Below are positions 34,453 to 46,353 of a stretch of DNA of 64,000 nt, one piece after another (positions within the stretch are counted from its first letter, which is position 1; every line of letters begins with the position of its first letter). The translations under genes and the position numbers were made by a program. The notes beneath the pieces were generated by a model, which searched no databases, was not told the DNA's origin, and saw nothing but the letters and a program-made list of their open reading frames with translations. The stretch lies in the NCBI GenBank assembly GCA_021234155.1, contig JAJEKV010000017.1, positions 10,857,525-10,921,524 of the forward strand. The letters run 5' to 3'. The stretch comes from Isoetes taiwanensis (lineage: Eukaryota; Streptophyta; Lycopodiopsida; Isoetales; Isoetaceae).

Positions 34453-35220
34453 ATGGGCAGGAGCAAAAGACTCAGAGAAAAGGAAGGTGAGATACTCAGC
34501 CTCTTTGAAATATTAATGCATTTGGACATTTCTGTACCTAAAACTTATGATGAAGCAATGTCCTCCCCTGATTGCAAGAAATGGATAAAAGCTATGCAAG
34601 AAGAAATGCAATCCTTTAATAGGACAAACACTTATGAACTTGTGGATATGCCAAGTGACAAGAACATTGTTGGGAACAAATGGCTGTTCAAGATAAAAAC
34701 TGAAGCAGATGGAGTAACTTCCAAATTTAAAGCCAGATTGGTAGCTCAAGGCTTTACTCAGAGGTATGGCCAGGATTATGAAGAAATTTTTTCTCCACTT
34801 GTAAAAATGAATAGCATAAGGATGTTATTGTCAATTGCAAATGTAGCTGACTTGGAGGTGCACCATATGGATGTGAACACAGCATTCTTAAATGCAAAGC
34901 TAGAAGAGGAAATCTACATGAAATTACCCCCAGGATTTGAAGAAGGGACAGGGAAAGTTTTGAAACTAACAAGGCAGTATATGGTCTTAAACAATCCCCA
35001 AGAGAATGGTACAAGTGTATAGATTCTTTTCTCAGAGAGCAAGGCTTTATCAAATTGCAGAATGATGGGAACCTTTACAAATTTCAGAGAGGAGTTGAAT
35101 GGTGCATATAGCACTTTATGTAGATGATAATATAATGGTGTCAAAAGGCACAAATATTTTGGAGCATTGCAAGAATATTCTGAAAAATAAATTCAAAATG
35201 TTTGTGATCTTGGCGAGTTA
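34453..35220 (+). pseudogene. Copia copy B reverse transcriptase
   Basis: RVT_2 sequence: KWIKAMQEEMQSFNRTNTYE, NKWLFKIKTEADG, KARLVAQGFTQRYGQDYEE, HHMDVNTAFLNAKLEEEIYM and LPPGFEE. A frameshift near 34975 separates it from the catalytic box, seen as ALYVDDNIMVSK at about 35110, itself followed by another break. Confidence 0.9.
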
Positions 35221-36105
35221 AAAAAATTCTTGGGAATAGAAGTGCATAGGGATAGAGCAAGCAAAAATCTGACCTTACCTCAGAAAGGTCAGATTGAAGG
35301 GATGCTCAGTAAGTTCAAGATGAATGATTGCAATATCTACAAAACCCCTATAGTACCAGGTTGCAAGATTTCAGCCAGGATATGTCCCAAAACAGATGCA
35401 GAACGAGAAGAAATGAGCAATGTACCATATATGTCATTAATTGGTTGTCTATCTTATGTGGCTAATTGCACCAGACCAGACATAGCTTATGTAGTAAACA
35501 TGTTGAGCAGATATAATAATGATCCAGGGAAAGAACACTAGATAGCAGCAAAACGAGTGTTGTGGTACTTGAAAGGCACAATAGATCATGGCATTAGTTA
35601 TAGCACCGAAAATTTACAATTACTAGCTTATTGTGATGCTGACTGGGGAGGAGACCTTGACACTAGAAAATCTACATCAGGTTATCTAACATTTCTAGGG
35701 GGAGCTCCAATTAGCTGGAAATGCAAGAAACAGAATGCCACAGCAATGTGAAGTGCTGAGGCTGAATATGCTTCAGCTGTGTTAACTACAAAGGAAGTGA
35801 TATGGGAAAGGAGGTTATTGATTGAGCTAGGTTACAATCAAGACAAAGCCACTGAATTATACTGTGATAGTACAAGCTGCATAGCTATGACAAAAGATCC
35901 AGAATTTCATGAAAGGTCAAAGCACATAGAATTAGAGCTTCATTTTATCAGAGAAGTAGTTGGGAAGAATATAGTTAAATTGATATATGTGAACACCTCA
36001 AAGCAGTTGGCAGATCTCCTTACAAAGGCTTTACCAGAAAGAAGATTTACAGAATTAAAATGCTTAATACAGTGCTTGGATTATAACATGAAGGGGGAAT
36101 GTTAA
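35221..36105 (+). pseudogene. Copia copy B RT end and RNase H
   Basis: FLGIEVHRDRASKNLTLPQK, VPYMSLIGCLSYVANCTRPD, then a stop at about 35539. VLWYLKGTIDHGISY and YCDADWGGDLDTRKSTSGYL follow, with a stop at 35749 in place of the residue before SAEAEY. Then LYCDSTSCIAM, HERSKHIELELHFIRE and QLADLLTKALP. The purine tract lies at the end of this frame. Confidence 0.9.
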
Positions 36106-36688
36106 GAGTGATCATATTATAATTGTATATTGCTTGGGACTTGGTGATAAGAACTTGAAGTTAATGGTTGCTTATTGGTAAGAAGAACTTGAGCTTGAGG
36201 ATTGCTTAACCTATATTATTGTTGAAGGTAACATATTGCTAAGGGCTAGATCAGACCATGGTCTAAGGGATACATAAATTATTTATAGTAATCTAGCTTG
36301 ATATGGACACCTAATATTCGTTTGAGGGGGAAACATATTCAAAGTGCCAGATTAAGCATGTCAGGAATAGGAGGCTCGATCTAGAGCTATAAAATAATAA
36401 AGAAGGATTGGATTGTGTATCGGTGGAATGATCTGTGGATGCAGGTGTTAAGGAGAAGATCCGATCAATTGCTTGGACCTTCGAAGCCTCAGTCAACCAA
36501 GCTACAGTAGCTTGGTCAATACCATTGCTACAATAAAAGTACTGTAGCAATTCTAAAGTCTGTGATAATTTTTGAAGTTGTGAAGGTTATATTTAAGTTG
36601 TGAATAGTGATATGACCATTGCTCTAGTCTATTCAATTTTATCTTTGAATAGATTGTTTAGCTCATTCTCTGTTGTTTAAATTCTTCA
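36100..36688 (+). repeat. Copia copy B 3' LTR
   Basis: 589 bp, TGTTAAGAG...TTCTTCA, directly after AAGGGGGAA and directly before CTTCT. It lacks a roughly 20-bp block present in the two 5' LTRs. Confidence 0.93.
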
Positions 36689-37062
36689 CTTCTGTCTCAA
36701 CAACGTCTTCCTCCTGCATATTCTGCCCTGGGAGTATTAGCATCTATAGCGTTATCATAAGCATAACAAATAACATGAGCACGTTCACTCGAGTTAAACT
36801 GCTTGCCACTTCTTTTTGCATGCTTTTGTATCTTTGTCTGTGTCTGAGAAATGTGAGACTAACTGCAGGTACAATTTCTGCCAAATAGCAAAACTTTGCT
36901 TTCCCGCTTTAGTAATAAATTCCTCGTGCAGTTCTCCACGTAAGCGGATTAGAGCAACCACCCAATTGTCTTTCCAGTTTGTACCTCTTTCTTTTTGCAC
37001 ATCTCCAGCAGGTGCTTTAGCAAGCTCCTTTGCTTTTCTTCCACAAGGTTTCTTTTTCTAAA
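36689..37062 (-). pseudogene. ORF1 relic (copy 5), N-terminal half, right of Copia insertion
   Basis: Holds GTNWKDNWVVALIRLRGELH, QSFAIWQKLYLQLVSHFSD and the upstream basic stretch. With 25337-25595 it makes up one unit. Confidence 0.78.
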
Positions 37063-37592
37063 TAGGCTCTGAAACAGTTTTAGCAAGGTTTTGACTTGGC
37101 TCTGTTATAATAAGAGGACTAGAACAAGGATATATTGGAGGGATAGCTGATCGCCTTGCAAATAGACCACGCAAACGTGCATGAAAATGGAAAGGATAAT
37201 TTGGATCTGGCAGAGTAGGTTGAGAGGATTCATGTACCTTGCTGACGGTCGTGCATCACTAGGCCTCAACAATTCAAGCATGATCAAAACATGAAGTGTT
37301 TGGCAAACTTGAAGAGACTTTGCCGCATAGTTGGATCTATGCCAATAGATATGACCTAAGCATTCAATAAATAATAGAGAATGGTAAGCACATGGATTTG
37401 AAATAAAACATTAAAAAACAAATGGAAGATTAGTTTGACAATTATGAATTACTTCATTAGAAATAGAACAAGTGGAAGACTAGTTTACCCAATAAAAAAC
37501 AATTACTTCATTAGAAATAAAATAAGCAAAAAACAGTATTCGACTAGTTTGATTGATTTGACAAGTGGAAGACAAGTTTAAAATGGCTGCTA

Positions 37593-38230
37593 CTATAGTT
37601 TCTCAAAGAGGCCTTGAAGACGTTGAGATATCCCTTTCAACATATTCAATTTTTCCTTCTCGAGAGCGAAGTTACCATCTTGGGCCTTCTCGCTTATTTT
37701 AGTCATTCTTTTGATAGCCAAAGCAGCCTCAGATCCTGCACCTTTTGTCTTTTGTCCTTTTCTTTGGATTTACAGTTTTTTTCTCATCAGGTGTCATCCT
37801 CTTTCCCCCATCCTCTTTGTCAATAGATGTCTTAATACTCTCCACTCCTTCTGTCTCAACAATGTCTTCCTCCTCCGTATTTTCTGCCATGGGTGTATTA
37901 GCATCTATAGCATTGTCATGAGCGTAACAAATAACATGAGCACGTTCACTCATGTTAAACTGCTTGCCACTTCTTTTTGCATGCTTCAGTATATTTGTCC
38001 AAGTCTGGGCAATGTGAGACTAACTGCAAGTACGTTTGCTGCCAAATATCAAAACTTTGCTTTCCCGCTTTAGTAATAAATTCCTCGTGCAGTTCTCCAT
38101 GTACGTGGATTAGAGCAACTCCCCAATTGTCTTTCCAGTTTGTACCTCTTTCTTTTTGCACATCTCCAGCAGATGCTTTAGCAGGCTCCTTTGCTTTTCT
38201 TCCACGAGGTTTCTTTTTCTAACTAGGCTC
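37593..38230 (-). pseudogene. ORF1 relic (copy 6)
   Basis: SANT frame 37955-38161 and acidic frame 37729-37953 (MAENTEEEDIVETEG...MTPDEKKTVNPKKRTKDKRC). The basic/coiled part is shifted by a changed lysine run, and the usual C-terminal helix is out of frame. Confidence 0.72.
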
Positions 38231-38699
38231 TGAAACAATTTTAGCAAGGTTTTGACTTGGCTCTGTTATAATAAGAGGACTAGAATAAGGATACATTGGA
38301 GGGATAGCTGATCGCCTTGCAACTGGACCACGCAAAAGTGCATGAAAATGGACAGGATAATTTGGATGTGGCAGAGTAGGTTGAGAGGATTCATGTACCT
38401 TGCTGACGGTCGTGCATCACTAGGCCTCAACAATTCAAGCATGATGAAAACATGAAGTGTTTGGCAAACTTGAAGAAGACTTTGCCGCATAGTTGGATCC
38501 ATGCCAATAGATATGACCTAAGCATTCAATAAATAATAGAGAATGGTAAGCACATGGATTTGAAATAAAACATTAGAAAAACAAATGGAAGATTAGTTTG
38601 ACAATTGTGCAATTATTTCATTAGAAATAGAACAAGTGGAAGACTACTTTACCCAATGGAAGACAATTACTTCATTACAAATAAAACTAGTAACGGGTG

Positions 38700-38716
38700 C
38701 CCGGCGTTGCCGGGCA
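38700..38716 (-). other. Helitron 3' hairpin
   Basis: Same 17-base palindrome as the Helitron end at 12025-12041, nine bases from the CTAG end. Confidence 0.88.
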
Positions 38717-39060
38717 TAAATACAATTTTATTTAGGCATATGTGCAATGCCTAGCTATATTTGAAGGGGAACCAAGAGAGGAATGGAAGGAGCAATGCGC
38801 AAATATGCTCCACATTAGGCTAGCTCATTTCAACCCTTGCACATAATTCTTTTTGCTGTTAATAATCAACACATATATGTGTTGACTGTCACGATGTAGT
38901 GGCTTCATACTGCAGACTAATGTAATGGAGAAGGACAGATTCATAGATTGGAGACTATAAAATTATAATGAACAAAAATCTACTCACAAAATTATTTGGA
39001 TTCATGGTGTTGACGTTGATGGGCATGCGCTTCATGTAGATATACATGGGCATTTAGTTG

Positions 39061-39620
39061 TTGTTTCTGTTGATAAGAGGTGAGTTAGGAAAAGTTTACA
39101 TTTTGGGTTCCAACCATTACGAAGGGCATAAATTGTGAGTAGAAGATGGAGTTTAGTCGGTGTTTTTGTTGATAGGAGGCGAGTTAGGATAAGTTTACAT
39201 TTTGTGTTTCTAACCATTATAAAGGGCATAAATTGTGAGTAAGAAATGGAGTTGTTTAGAGTAAGGACAAATGATGGTTGTTTGATAGTATTTGTTAGGG
39301 AATTCTATTGTTTGTGAGAGAGGATAAGAAGTTTTCTATGTATATCATAGAGAATGGAGTGATGTGGCATGTACCTTGCTATTCTATGAATTTTCTTAAT
39401 GCCCACAAGTGTATACTTACGAAATGTAAGAGGCGAGTTAATTTTGTGTTTCTAACCATTATGGAGGGCATAAATTGTGAGTAGAAAATGGAGTTGTTTA
39501 GATTAAGGACAAATGATGGTTGTTCGAGAGTATTTGTTAGGGAATTCTATTGATTGTGATAGAGCATAAGACGTTTTCGATGTATATGATGGAAAATGGT
39601 GTGATGTGGATCATTTATTT
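39061..39620. repeat. Imperfect direct repeats inside the Helitron
   Basis: Three copies of a segment with GAGTTAGGA/GAGTTAATT, TTTCTAACCATTA and GGGCATAAATTGTGAGTA at about 39078, 39180 and 39430. The second and third copies extend to a longer shared stretch (AGGACAAATGATGGTTGTT, TATTTGTTAGGGAATTCTAT). Non-coding. Confidence 0.75.
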
Positions 39621-40031
39621 CTTATTCTAAGTGTCCTATGGGTTCTTATTTTATAAATAGTGGCATGTCCAAACGATTCTACTCTATCAATACATCAGTC
39701 TTTATTATTCAATGGTTTAGTTTCTTAACACGACTGTGCTACTAATGAGTATGTGGAATTTTGTTGACACTTTTGCTTGATTTAAGTGCAGATTAAGGTG
39801 TTGAAGCCTAGCCATTTAAGCTCTAAGTTATTTGCATCAAGTTTTGTACATTTTTGTTATGCTCCTCTTTTCTTTAATCAATTGATGTCGTGACACAATA
39901 GAGAGTGTAAGATGCTCTTTTTTTTCCTATTGAGAAGTTGCTTTGTGCTTTATGCAAAGCATTGAGAAATTAGAAAAGGCTAAATGCAACGCAAATCAAA
40001 ATTAGAACCTTATAATTGAATAGGATTCGTA

Positions 40032-41155
40032 TTATTTTAGAAAGAATTGCGAATTTCTATCTCTTCCACTGACAACAAAGACAACATTATTAGGATCCGC
40101 ACACAACTTATTTAGGTCTTTCAGAACCTCAGGACTCGGTCTTCTATTTATTTGAGTAGGAGCCACCATAGTCCTATCATAATCAAGCAGTATAACTCTA
40201 ATAAAGCTCCTCCTATAGGCAGAGACTGCATGTTCGACTGACAGCCTCCTAAAATTTGGGGCCAAAGCAACAATTCTAAAGCCAAGGGCGTCTTGCATGA
40301 TCCTTGCATGTTCTTTGCAAGTCCCCAACAAAGCTTTGTGCCCAATACCCAACATCGTGAGACCTCACATACTTATAATGCTTTTCATGCCTTGCCTGCT
40401 TCTCTGATTCTGGCATGACAATTGCAGTATTTAATGCATCAGCTAATGCCTCCACATTCCAGGGGTTAACTCTTATGGCACCGCTGAGTGAGGGAGAGCA
40501 TCCTATAAACTCTGAAATGACCAGCATGCTTTGTTTTCCAACGCTTTCAGATGTCCGAACATCTTCCGTGTCATCAGTTAACCCTTGTCTGCAAATAATG
40601 TACTCATATGGAATTAAATTCATTCCATCCCTCACTGCAGTCACCACACAACATTCTGCAATTGTGTAGTAGGCTATTCTCTCATAAAGAGGAACATTCC
40701 CTTCAAGCAACACAACAGGCTGATACCCATCCCAACTCTTCATTCACTCTTTGCCAAGGTATATGCCTCTTGCTGAACTTCATCCACATCTCTACCTCTA
40801 GCTCTAGCAGGATTTGCTATTTGTATCATAACTACCTTTCCTCTCAATTCAGGATGTTGTCTTAAGAGCTCTTGCATAGCCAAGAATTTCAACCCAATGC
40901 CCTTGAACACATCCATATCATCCACCCCAAGCAAGACTATTTTGCCATCATACAATACTTTCAGTTCAGATATCGTCTTTGCAGTTGTGTCCAGCCTCAT
41001 TCTGGCCCAAAGCTGACCCATGTGAATACCAACAGGCTCCCGACAGTGCGTCCATAATACTGTAATCCGATATAGCCCCTCTTTGACTCATATTTCAACC
41101 CCAGCATTCTACTGCAGCAAGAAAGAAAATGCCTGGCGTAATCAAAGGTTCAGCA
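40032..41155 (-). pseudogene. Class II trehalose-6-phosphate synthase fragment captured by Helitron
   Basis: Minus-strand pieces in order: FDYARHFLSCCSRMLG, KYESKRGYIGLQYYGRTV, VGIHMGQLW, LLGVDDMDVFKGIGLKFLA, LRGKVVMIQIANPARARGRD, VPLYERIAYYTIAECCVVTA, VRDGMNLIPYEYIICRQG, VISEFIGCSPSLSGAIRVNP, then LGFRIVALAPNFRRLS, LLDYDRTMV and VVFVVSGRDR. This is the middle of the GT20 domain and the start of the TPP-like domain of plant class II TPS. The DYDGT-type motif has Arg for Gly. Frame breaks at about 41045, 40742 and 40285 disable it. N-terminal and C-terminal thirds are missing. Confidence 0.92.
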
Positions 41156-43990
41156 CGAAATAATGGATTGAATAATAAGTAAGAGAAAGTAGCATATAAA
41201 TGTGGGTTTTGCAATTTTTACGTAGCCAGATTATTCCGCAATATTATAGCATTCAATGCAGTGATTCTAATGAAGTCAGCGAAAGCCAGTGAGGAAATGA
41301 GCCCTTTATGTACAACCCTAAATCTGATATGCTTACAGGGTTACAACACTGTAAATGGCACTTAATCATTAGTTAAAGACAAACAGCTCTATATATTTGA
41401 AAATGACCAAAGCAGTCCTTTCTAAACACTAATTTTTAATGCCTTTGTTGAGGGCCCATGGACATACTGCCCTAGATTATGTTGACGCAAGAAATAGAAT
41501 ACCTGAAAACAAAAGAATAATTGCACAGCATACCCATTTCATAATTGTAATCCTGAGCTTGAGATTTTGAAATTGTCTATATCATCTTTAATAGTAAATG
41601 TGGGCTACATAGGAAGGAATTAGAGAATAAAAGGAAACTACCAAAATAATTTGAATTTGTATCACTCTACCAAAGCAACAAAGAAATGAAGAAATCTTTG
41701 TGCGCCAAGATACCACTTACAGGGAGCGTGTGAAGATCCTTGGAAGGCTGCACATCTGCAAGAAAAGCATTAAAATAAGCAAAGAAATCCATTGAGCACA
41801 TAAAGTTGAATTTCCAATATATTCTACATGACATTGGAACAAATGTTTTCAAAAAAGGTTCAAGAAGATTATAAAACATCTGTGCCTAATCTTGTATAAA
41901 ATCGAAGGCAACATCAGACTCTAACAACAAAAAAAAAAGGAAAAGGAAACGTATGGGAATACTTGCATTTACCTGGTGAAAACACCTGAGGTTGTCGTTG
42001 CACAGATAAACCTCCATGCAAACCCAAGAAGAAGCCTTGACGAAAATCACTATTTAGATAAATCTAGTCTAAGTCATGGCCATCTGATTGCCAAAAATCG
42101 AAGCTCATATAGAGCCATATCACAAATCACAGCTAGATCTCTAAAGCCATGCTCCATGCTCCAAAATATCTGTAGAAGAAAGCAACAACTATTGTGATTG
42201 CAAAAGATCAAATTTGCATCAGAAAGCCGGATTTGGGTTATCCCAAACTCTCGATTTGAAAAAAGCCTTTCCAATCTCCTAAGCCCTGACATGCATTGCT
42301 GAAAGCCCTTTGGCTGCTTAGGTAACAAAATCCTTTAGTACATTCTCCTTTGTCTGAACATTGGTTTATGCATGTGCATTCAACAGGCGTTTCACATAGG
42401 CTTCCCCAAGTACAATCATATTGGCAATGGCATTGCGGCTTTATCTTGACCTTCCCCCGTGGACGTTAAAAATTTTTCCTTCCTTCCTTCCTTCCCATAA
42501 AAGTCTGACGAGTCTACATTGCACCACCCATGGACCAAAACCACAATGTTTAAAAATGCGAACAGTACAGAACATAACTTTGAACTCACTTCTTGTATCT
42601 CCAAATCCCTTCAGTCCGCTTGTAGCAAGTCTAATCTTTTTCAAAATATCGCAAAACAGCAGCCTGCATACCTAGCAATTGAAAAGGAGCATGCCATGAT
42701 GAAAGTATACTGGCATACGTGTCTTGACTCCTAAGAGTCTGATTAATATTCATGCCTTAGACCTAAAAATGTACTTATCAAAACATATTTGTAATAGCTA
42801 ATCATTGTCAGAGTGTAGATCTAACCATAGCTGAACATAAAGCACCTCCAAAAGGCAGCAAAAGATGTAGTTGTTTCGTCGAGCAGCAACAACTTGCAAA
42901 AAGAACCATAGAGAAAAGAAGAAAAACTTAAGAGAGCCAAGATTGATATGGCATAAGTTTCCGTAGTCCTATTTATGCATGTGCAAAGACGTGCTTTTAT
43001 GTCTGGCTTCATGCAATGCATAATAATCATAAGCCAAGCGAGCAGCAAGACAATAACGGAGAAGAAATGTATTGTAGATGCTTTGTTGCAACGGGAAGAC
43101 ATAAACCTACTCAAAATTTCTAGTATCTTAGATTTCTGGCAAGCCACATATCTCTGCTATTCATGGAGCTCCCAGACTGGAAACCTTTGCCCACAAACAA
43201 ACCTCCAAAACCTATAAAAGAGCATGGACGTCGATCATTTTGAGAAAGAAATGCTTGCCCAAGAGTAACAATGGAAGTGATCAGATATCTTACATGCTTG
43301 CTTGCCAGCAGTATACTACAACAACAATTCCACCAAGCTCCAGCAATTATTGCAGTTTGAGGGCGAGCCATACTTATTCCATCACAGACAAATCGAGATG
43401 CTTGGGTTGGACGGGTTACCATCATCAGGGTTGCCATGCTTGCAATTTTCAGGTCGCATGACAAATAGACATGATTTTATTCCACCCATCCTCTGACCCA
43501 TCGAAACTGCCATCAAAATCCTCGAGACCCATTTCAGAAATTTATACAAAACTGTTCATTGCATAATAAGTTCTCTTGCATGGCGTCAAACCTAGACACA
43601 GAGCTCTTAGATAATGATCATACTCATGAAAAGAAGAACTAAAGGATATAAAAAAGCAACAAAGATCGGCGACTTACAATCGAAAAACAATATGTTATCC
43701 CCTGAGAACTGGGAGATCATGTTGCACAGAGGTCTTTGTGAGGTGAGAAACCTTGAGCTTTGAGCAATCGTCGCATGCAATCAATCGCCAAGTGGAATCG
43801 GATAAGAATAGGAAGAGATCGAAAACATCAGAACCAAGACCAAAATCACATGGGAAGAAAAAAATCTCGGGCTTTCTCTCGATTTTTGAATAATCGGGTT
43901 TTTTTCCCGGCATTCAAAAGCCCCAAAACCTTAGGAAATCAGTTAAAAAAAAATCCAAAAAGTTTTTCTCTAAACCGGAAAAACCAAATT
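41156..43990. other. Rest of Helitron cargo, unrecognised
   Basis: About 2.8 kb without a recognisable protein on either strand. It could be the upstream region, 5' UTR and introns of the captured TPS gene or fragments of other loci. The small open frames at 43120-43496 (both strands) have no known domain. Confidence 0.4.
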
Positions 43991-44071
43991 TAAAAGATAG
44001 ATAAGCAAAAAACAGCATTCGACTCATTTGATTGATTTGACAAGTGGAAGACAATTTTAAAATGGCTGCTA

Positions 44072-45075
44072 CTACAGTTTCTCAAAGAGGCCTTGAAGAC
44101 TTTGAGATATCCCTTTCAACATATTCAATTTTTCCTTCTCGGGAGCGAGGTTACCATCTTGGGCCTTTTCGCTTATTCTAGTCATTCTTTTGATAGCCAA
44201 AGCAACCTCAGATACTGCACCTTTTGACTTTTTCTTTTTCTTTGGATTTACAGTTTTTTTCTCATCAGGTGTCATCCTCTTTCCTCCATCCTCTTTGTGA
44301 ATAGATGTCTTAATACTCTCCACTCGTTCTGTCTCAACAATATTTTCCTCCTCTGTATTTTCTGCCATGGGTGTATTAGCATCTATAGCGTTGTCATGAG
44401 CATAACAAATAACATGAGCATGTTCACTCATATTAAACTGCTTGCCACTTCTTTTTTGCATGCTTCAGTATCTTTGTCCAAGTCTGGGCAATGTGAGATT
44501 AACTGCAAGTACAATTTCTGCCAGATATCAAAACTTTGCTTTCCTGCTTTAGTAATAAATTCCTCGTACAGTTCTCCACGTAAGTGGATTAGAATAGAAT
44601 AGAATAGAATAGAATAGGTTTTTAGCGTCCACGGAGACCAATTGGCCTATGGGACCCAAACAAAAAGAGAGCAGCAAGCGTATTACTGACAGGATTAAAA
44701 AACCCCCCGCCCCGAAGGGTTTTCGAGGGAAAAACCTTAGCAGTAATAAGCATGCTGGCACACTGTACAATTGCATAGGACAATTCAATACCGTCCCGTA
44801 GGACACAAACGAGTCCGTGTATCCATAACTTCCTGGAGGTATGACCCCAACAAACCCACTGACGCCGTAGTCAATAACTGATGCAACGGCTAGCCAGGCA
44901 CTAGTAATCGAACATATCGCTCTCGGATGTGGGCAAATGCTGGGCAGATCTGAAGGGCATGACATTCATCCAATTGTCTTTCCAGTTTGTACCTCTTTCT
45001 TTTTGCACATCTCCAGCAGGTGCTTTAGCAGGCTTCTTTGCTTTTCTTCCACAAAGTTTCTTTTTCTAACTAGGC
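44072..45075 (-). pseudogene. ORF1 relic (copy 7), split by SINE-like insertion
   Basis: The C-terminal frame 44072-44461 (129 codons) is intact from KRSGKQFNMSEHAHVICYAH to GLFEKL-stop. The SANT segment is broken after the codons for RGELYEEF by the insertion and resumes at 44971 with KERGTNWKDNW. Confidence 0.75.
44591..44970 (-). mobile_element. SINE-like retroelement with (TATTC)n tail
   Basis: Interrupts array copy 7. Plus-strand start is AGAATAGAATAG (44591-44617), then GCGTCCACGGAGACCAAT, GGCCTATGGGACCCAA and a hairpin CGAAGGGTTTTCG. So it lies on the minus strand with its simple-repeat 3' tail at the left. The same 3' end occurs at 63751-64000. About eight target bases (GCAACCAC in other copies) are missing at the junction and no target duplication is seen. 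It may be a SINE or the 3' end of a LINE. Confidence 0.65.
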
Positions 45076-45509
45076 TCTGAAACAATTTCAGCAAGGTTTT
45101 GACTTGGCTCTGTTATAATAAGAGGACTAGAATAAGGATACATTGGAGGGATAGCGGATCGCCTTGCAACTAGACCACGCAAAAGTGCATGAAAATGGAC
45201 AGGATAATTTGGATGTGGCAGAGTAGGTTGAGAGGATTCATGTACCTTGCTGACGGTCGCGCATCACTAGGCCTCAACAATTCAAGCATGATGAAAACAT
45301 GAAGTGCTTGGCAAACTTGAAGAAGACTTTGCCGCATAGTTGGATCCATGCCAATAGATATGACCTAAGCATTCAATAAATAATAGAGAATGGTAAGCAC
45401 ATGGATTTGGAAATAAAACCATGAAATTATGGATTTGAGAATGGTAGGGTAAGTTGATTGGGATTATGATCTTCTACTGCTATCAGAGAGGGAGGTCCAA
45501 TGGACTTAG

Positions 45510-46089
45510 ATGCACCAATGGATCATCTCAAACAATCACATTCAAAATTTTCTACTGGCTGGGGACTTCAATAATACTCCAACCTGGGATCAGAAGTTGG
45601 GAAAAAAATTGAATATGAATAAAAAAGAAAGGCCTGCCTGGGAGCTCCTTGTGTCTCATTTTTGTTACACCCCAATCCTCCAATGTGTTTTCATGGAGTA
45701 ATAAAAGGAAGGGGTCTGAAAGAACTTATTGCCTCCTGGACAGGTTTTATTTCTGTAATAAGGATCTTCAGTCTTGGGATAATGTCATTATCTCTAATGA
45801 TATCTCTATCTCAATATCTGATCACTTTCCTCAAATCTTGGAGAAGGTAGAGCTGGCTAATAGGGGAGGGTCAAATGTACCATTTAAGTTTAACACTAAA
45901 CTATTGAAGTTGAAGTGCTTTTGTGATGCCTTCAAGACTTACTATCTGGAATTCCCTAGGATTTCCAAGAGGGGGTCAATGAACTCATTCTTGGACAGAA
46001 TGAAAGAAATCAAGGGTTGGATTAAACAGTGGGGAAAGAAGTGGTTCCAAGAAAATAAAAAAAAAAGTATGAGGTTTATAAGCAGATGA
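45510..46089 (+). pseudogene. LINE endonuclease remnant
   Basis: LLAGDFNNTPTWDQK (the GDFN box) is followed by a frameshift near 45665, then CLLDRFYFCNKDLQSWDNV and SISISDHFPQIL, the SDH box at the end of the apurinic-endonuclease-type domain. The linker to the RT follows (KGWIKQWGKKWFQENKKKSM). Confidence 0.82.
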
Positions 46090-46353
46090 AAGAGGTAAGA
46101 GGATAAAGATAATGTGGTGCTTCAGGAGCAGGAATTTGAATTGAAAAACAGAGTAAAGATCATTGAGGAAGATGAAGCCAGAATCTTATCTATAAAAAGC
46201 AAAAGTAAATTCATAAATGCCAGTTCTGCCTACTTCTTCAGGGCATAGAGAAGTACTTTCACAAGGAGTATGCCAGACTCTTTGCAGAGCAACCAACTAA
46301 TGAGGCTGATCTTCAAGAGTTCTTCAAAGATATCCCTGGTATCCAACAGAGGA

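Larger units (their letters stand above)
25596..36688 (+). mobile_element. Copia retrotransposon (copy B) carrying a 5.5-kb insertion
   Basis: Complete ends: 5' LTR 25596-26207, 3' LTR 36100-36688, target duplication CTTCT at 25591-25595 and 36689-36693, PBS 26209-26220 and polypurine tract AAGGGGGAA at 36091-36099. Without the foreign block 27782-33293 it is about 5.6 kb, a normal Copia size. Gene order gag, protease, integrase, RT, RNase H is that of Copia. Several stops and frameshifts make it non-functional. Confidence 0.95.
36689..38686 (-). repeat. Array block 3a: Harbinger ORF1 units right of Copia
   Basis: Continues the unit split at 25595, then one full unit (anchor at about 37579) and the start of a spacer. 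It ends at A 38686, where a Helitron is inserted. The array resumes in register at 44002. Confidence 0.92.
38687..44001 (-). mobile_element. 5315-bp non-autonomous Helitron carrying a TPS gene fragment
   Basis: On the minus strand it begins 5'-TCTATCTTTTAAATTT (at 44001) and ends with hairpin GCCCGGCAACGCCGGGC, CCCGTTA and CTAG (at 38687). Host A precedes the 5' TC and host T follows CTAG. Joining the flanks (GCTTA + TTTTATTTG) exactly rebuilds the array spacer seen in other units, so the insertion is a simple A|T insertion with no duplication, as expected of Helitrons. It has no Rep or helicase, so it must have moved with enzymes from elsewhere. The TPS fragment is in the same orientation as the element. 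Confidence 0.92.
44002..45420 (-). repeat. Array block 3b: Harbinger ORF1 unit right of Helitron
   Basis: Resumes with TAAGCAAAAAACAGCATTCG. One unit, anchor at about 44057, interrupted at 44591-44970 by a SINE-like element. It ends at about 45420 where LINE sequence begins in the spacer. Confidence 0.9.

Noticed and set aside
43120-43496. Overlapping 114- and 64-73-codon frames inside the Helitron as captured genes
   Set aside because: Mutually overlapping on opposite strands and no family recognised.
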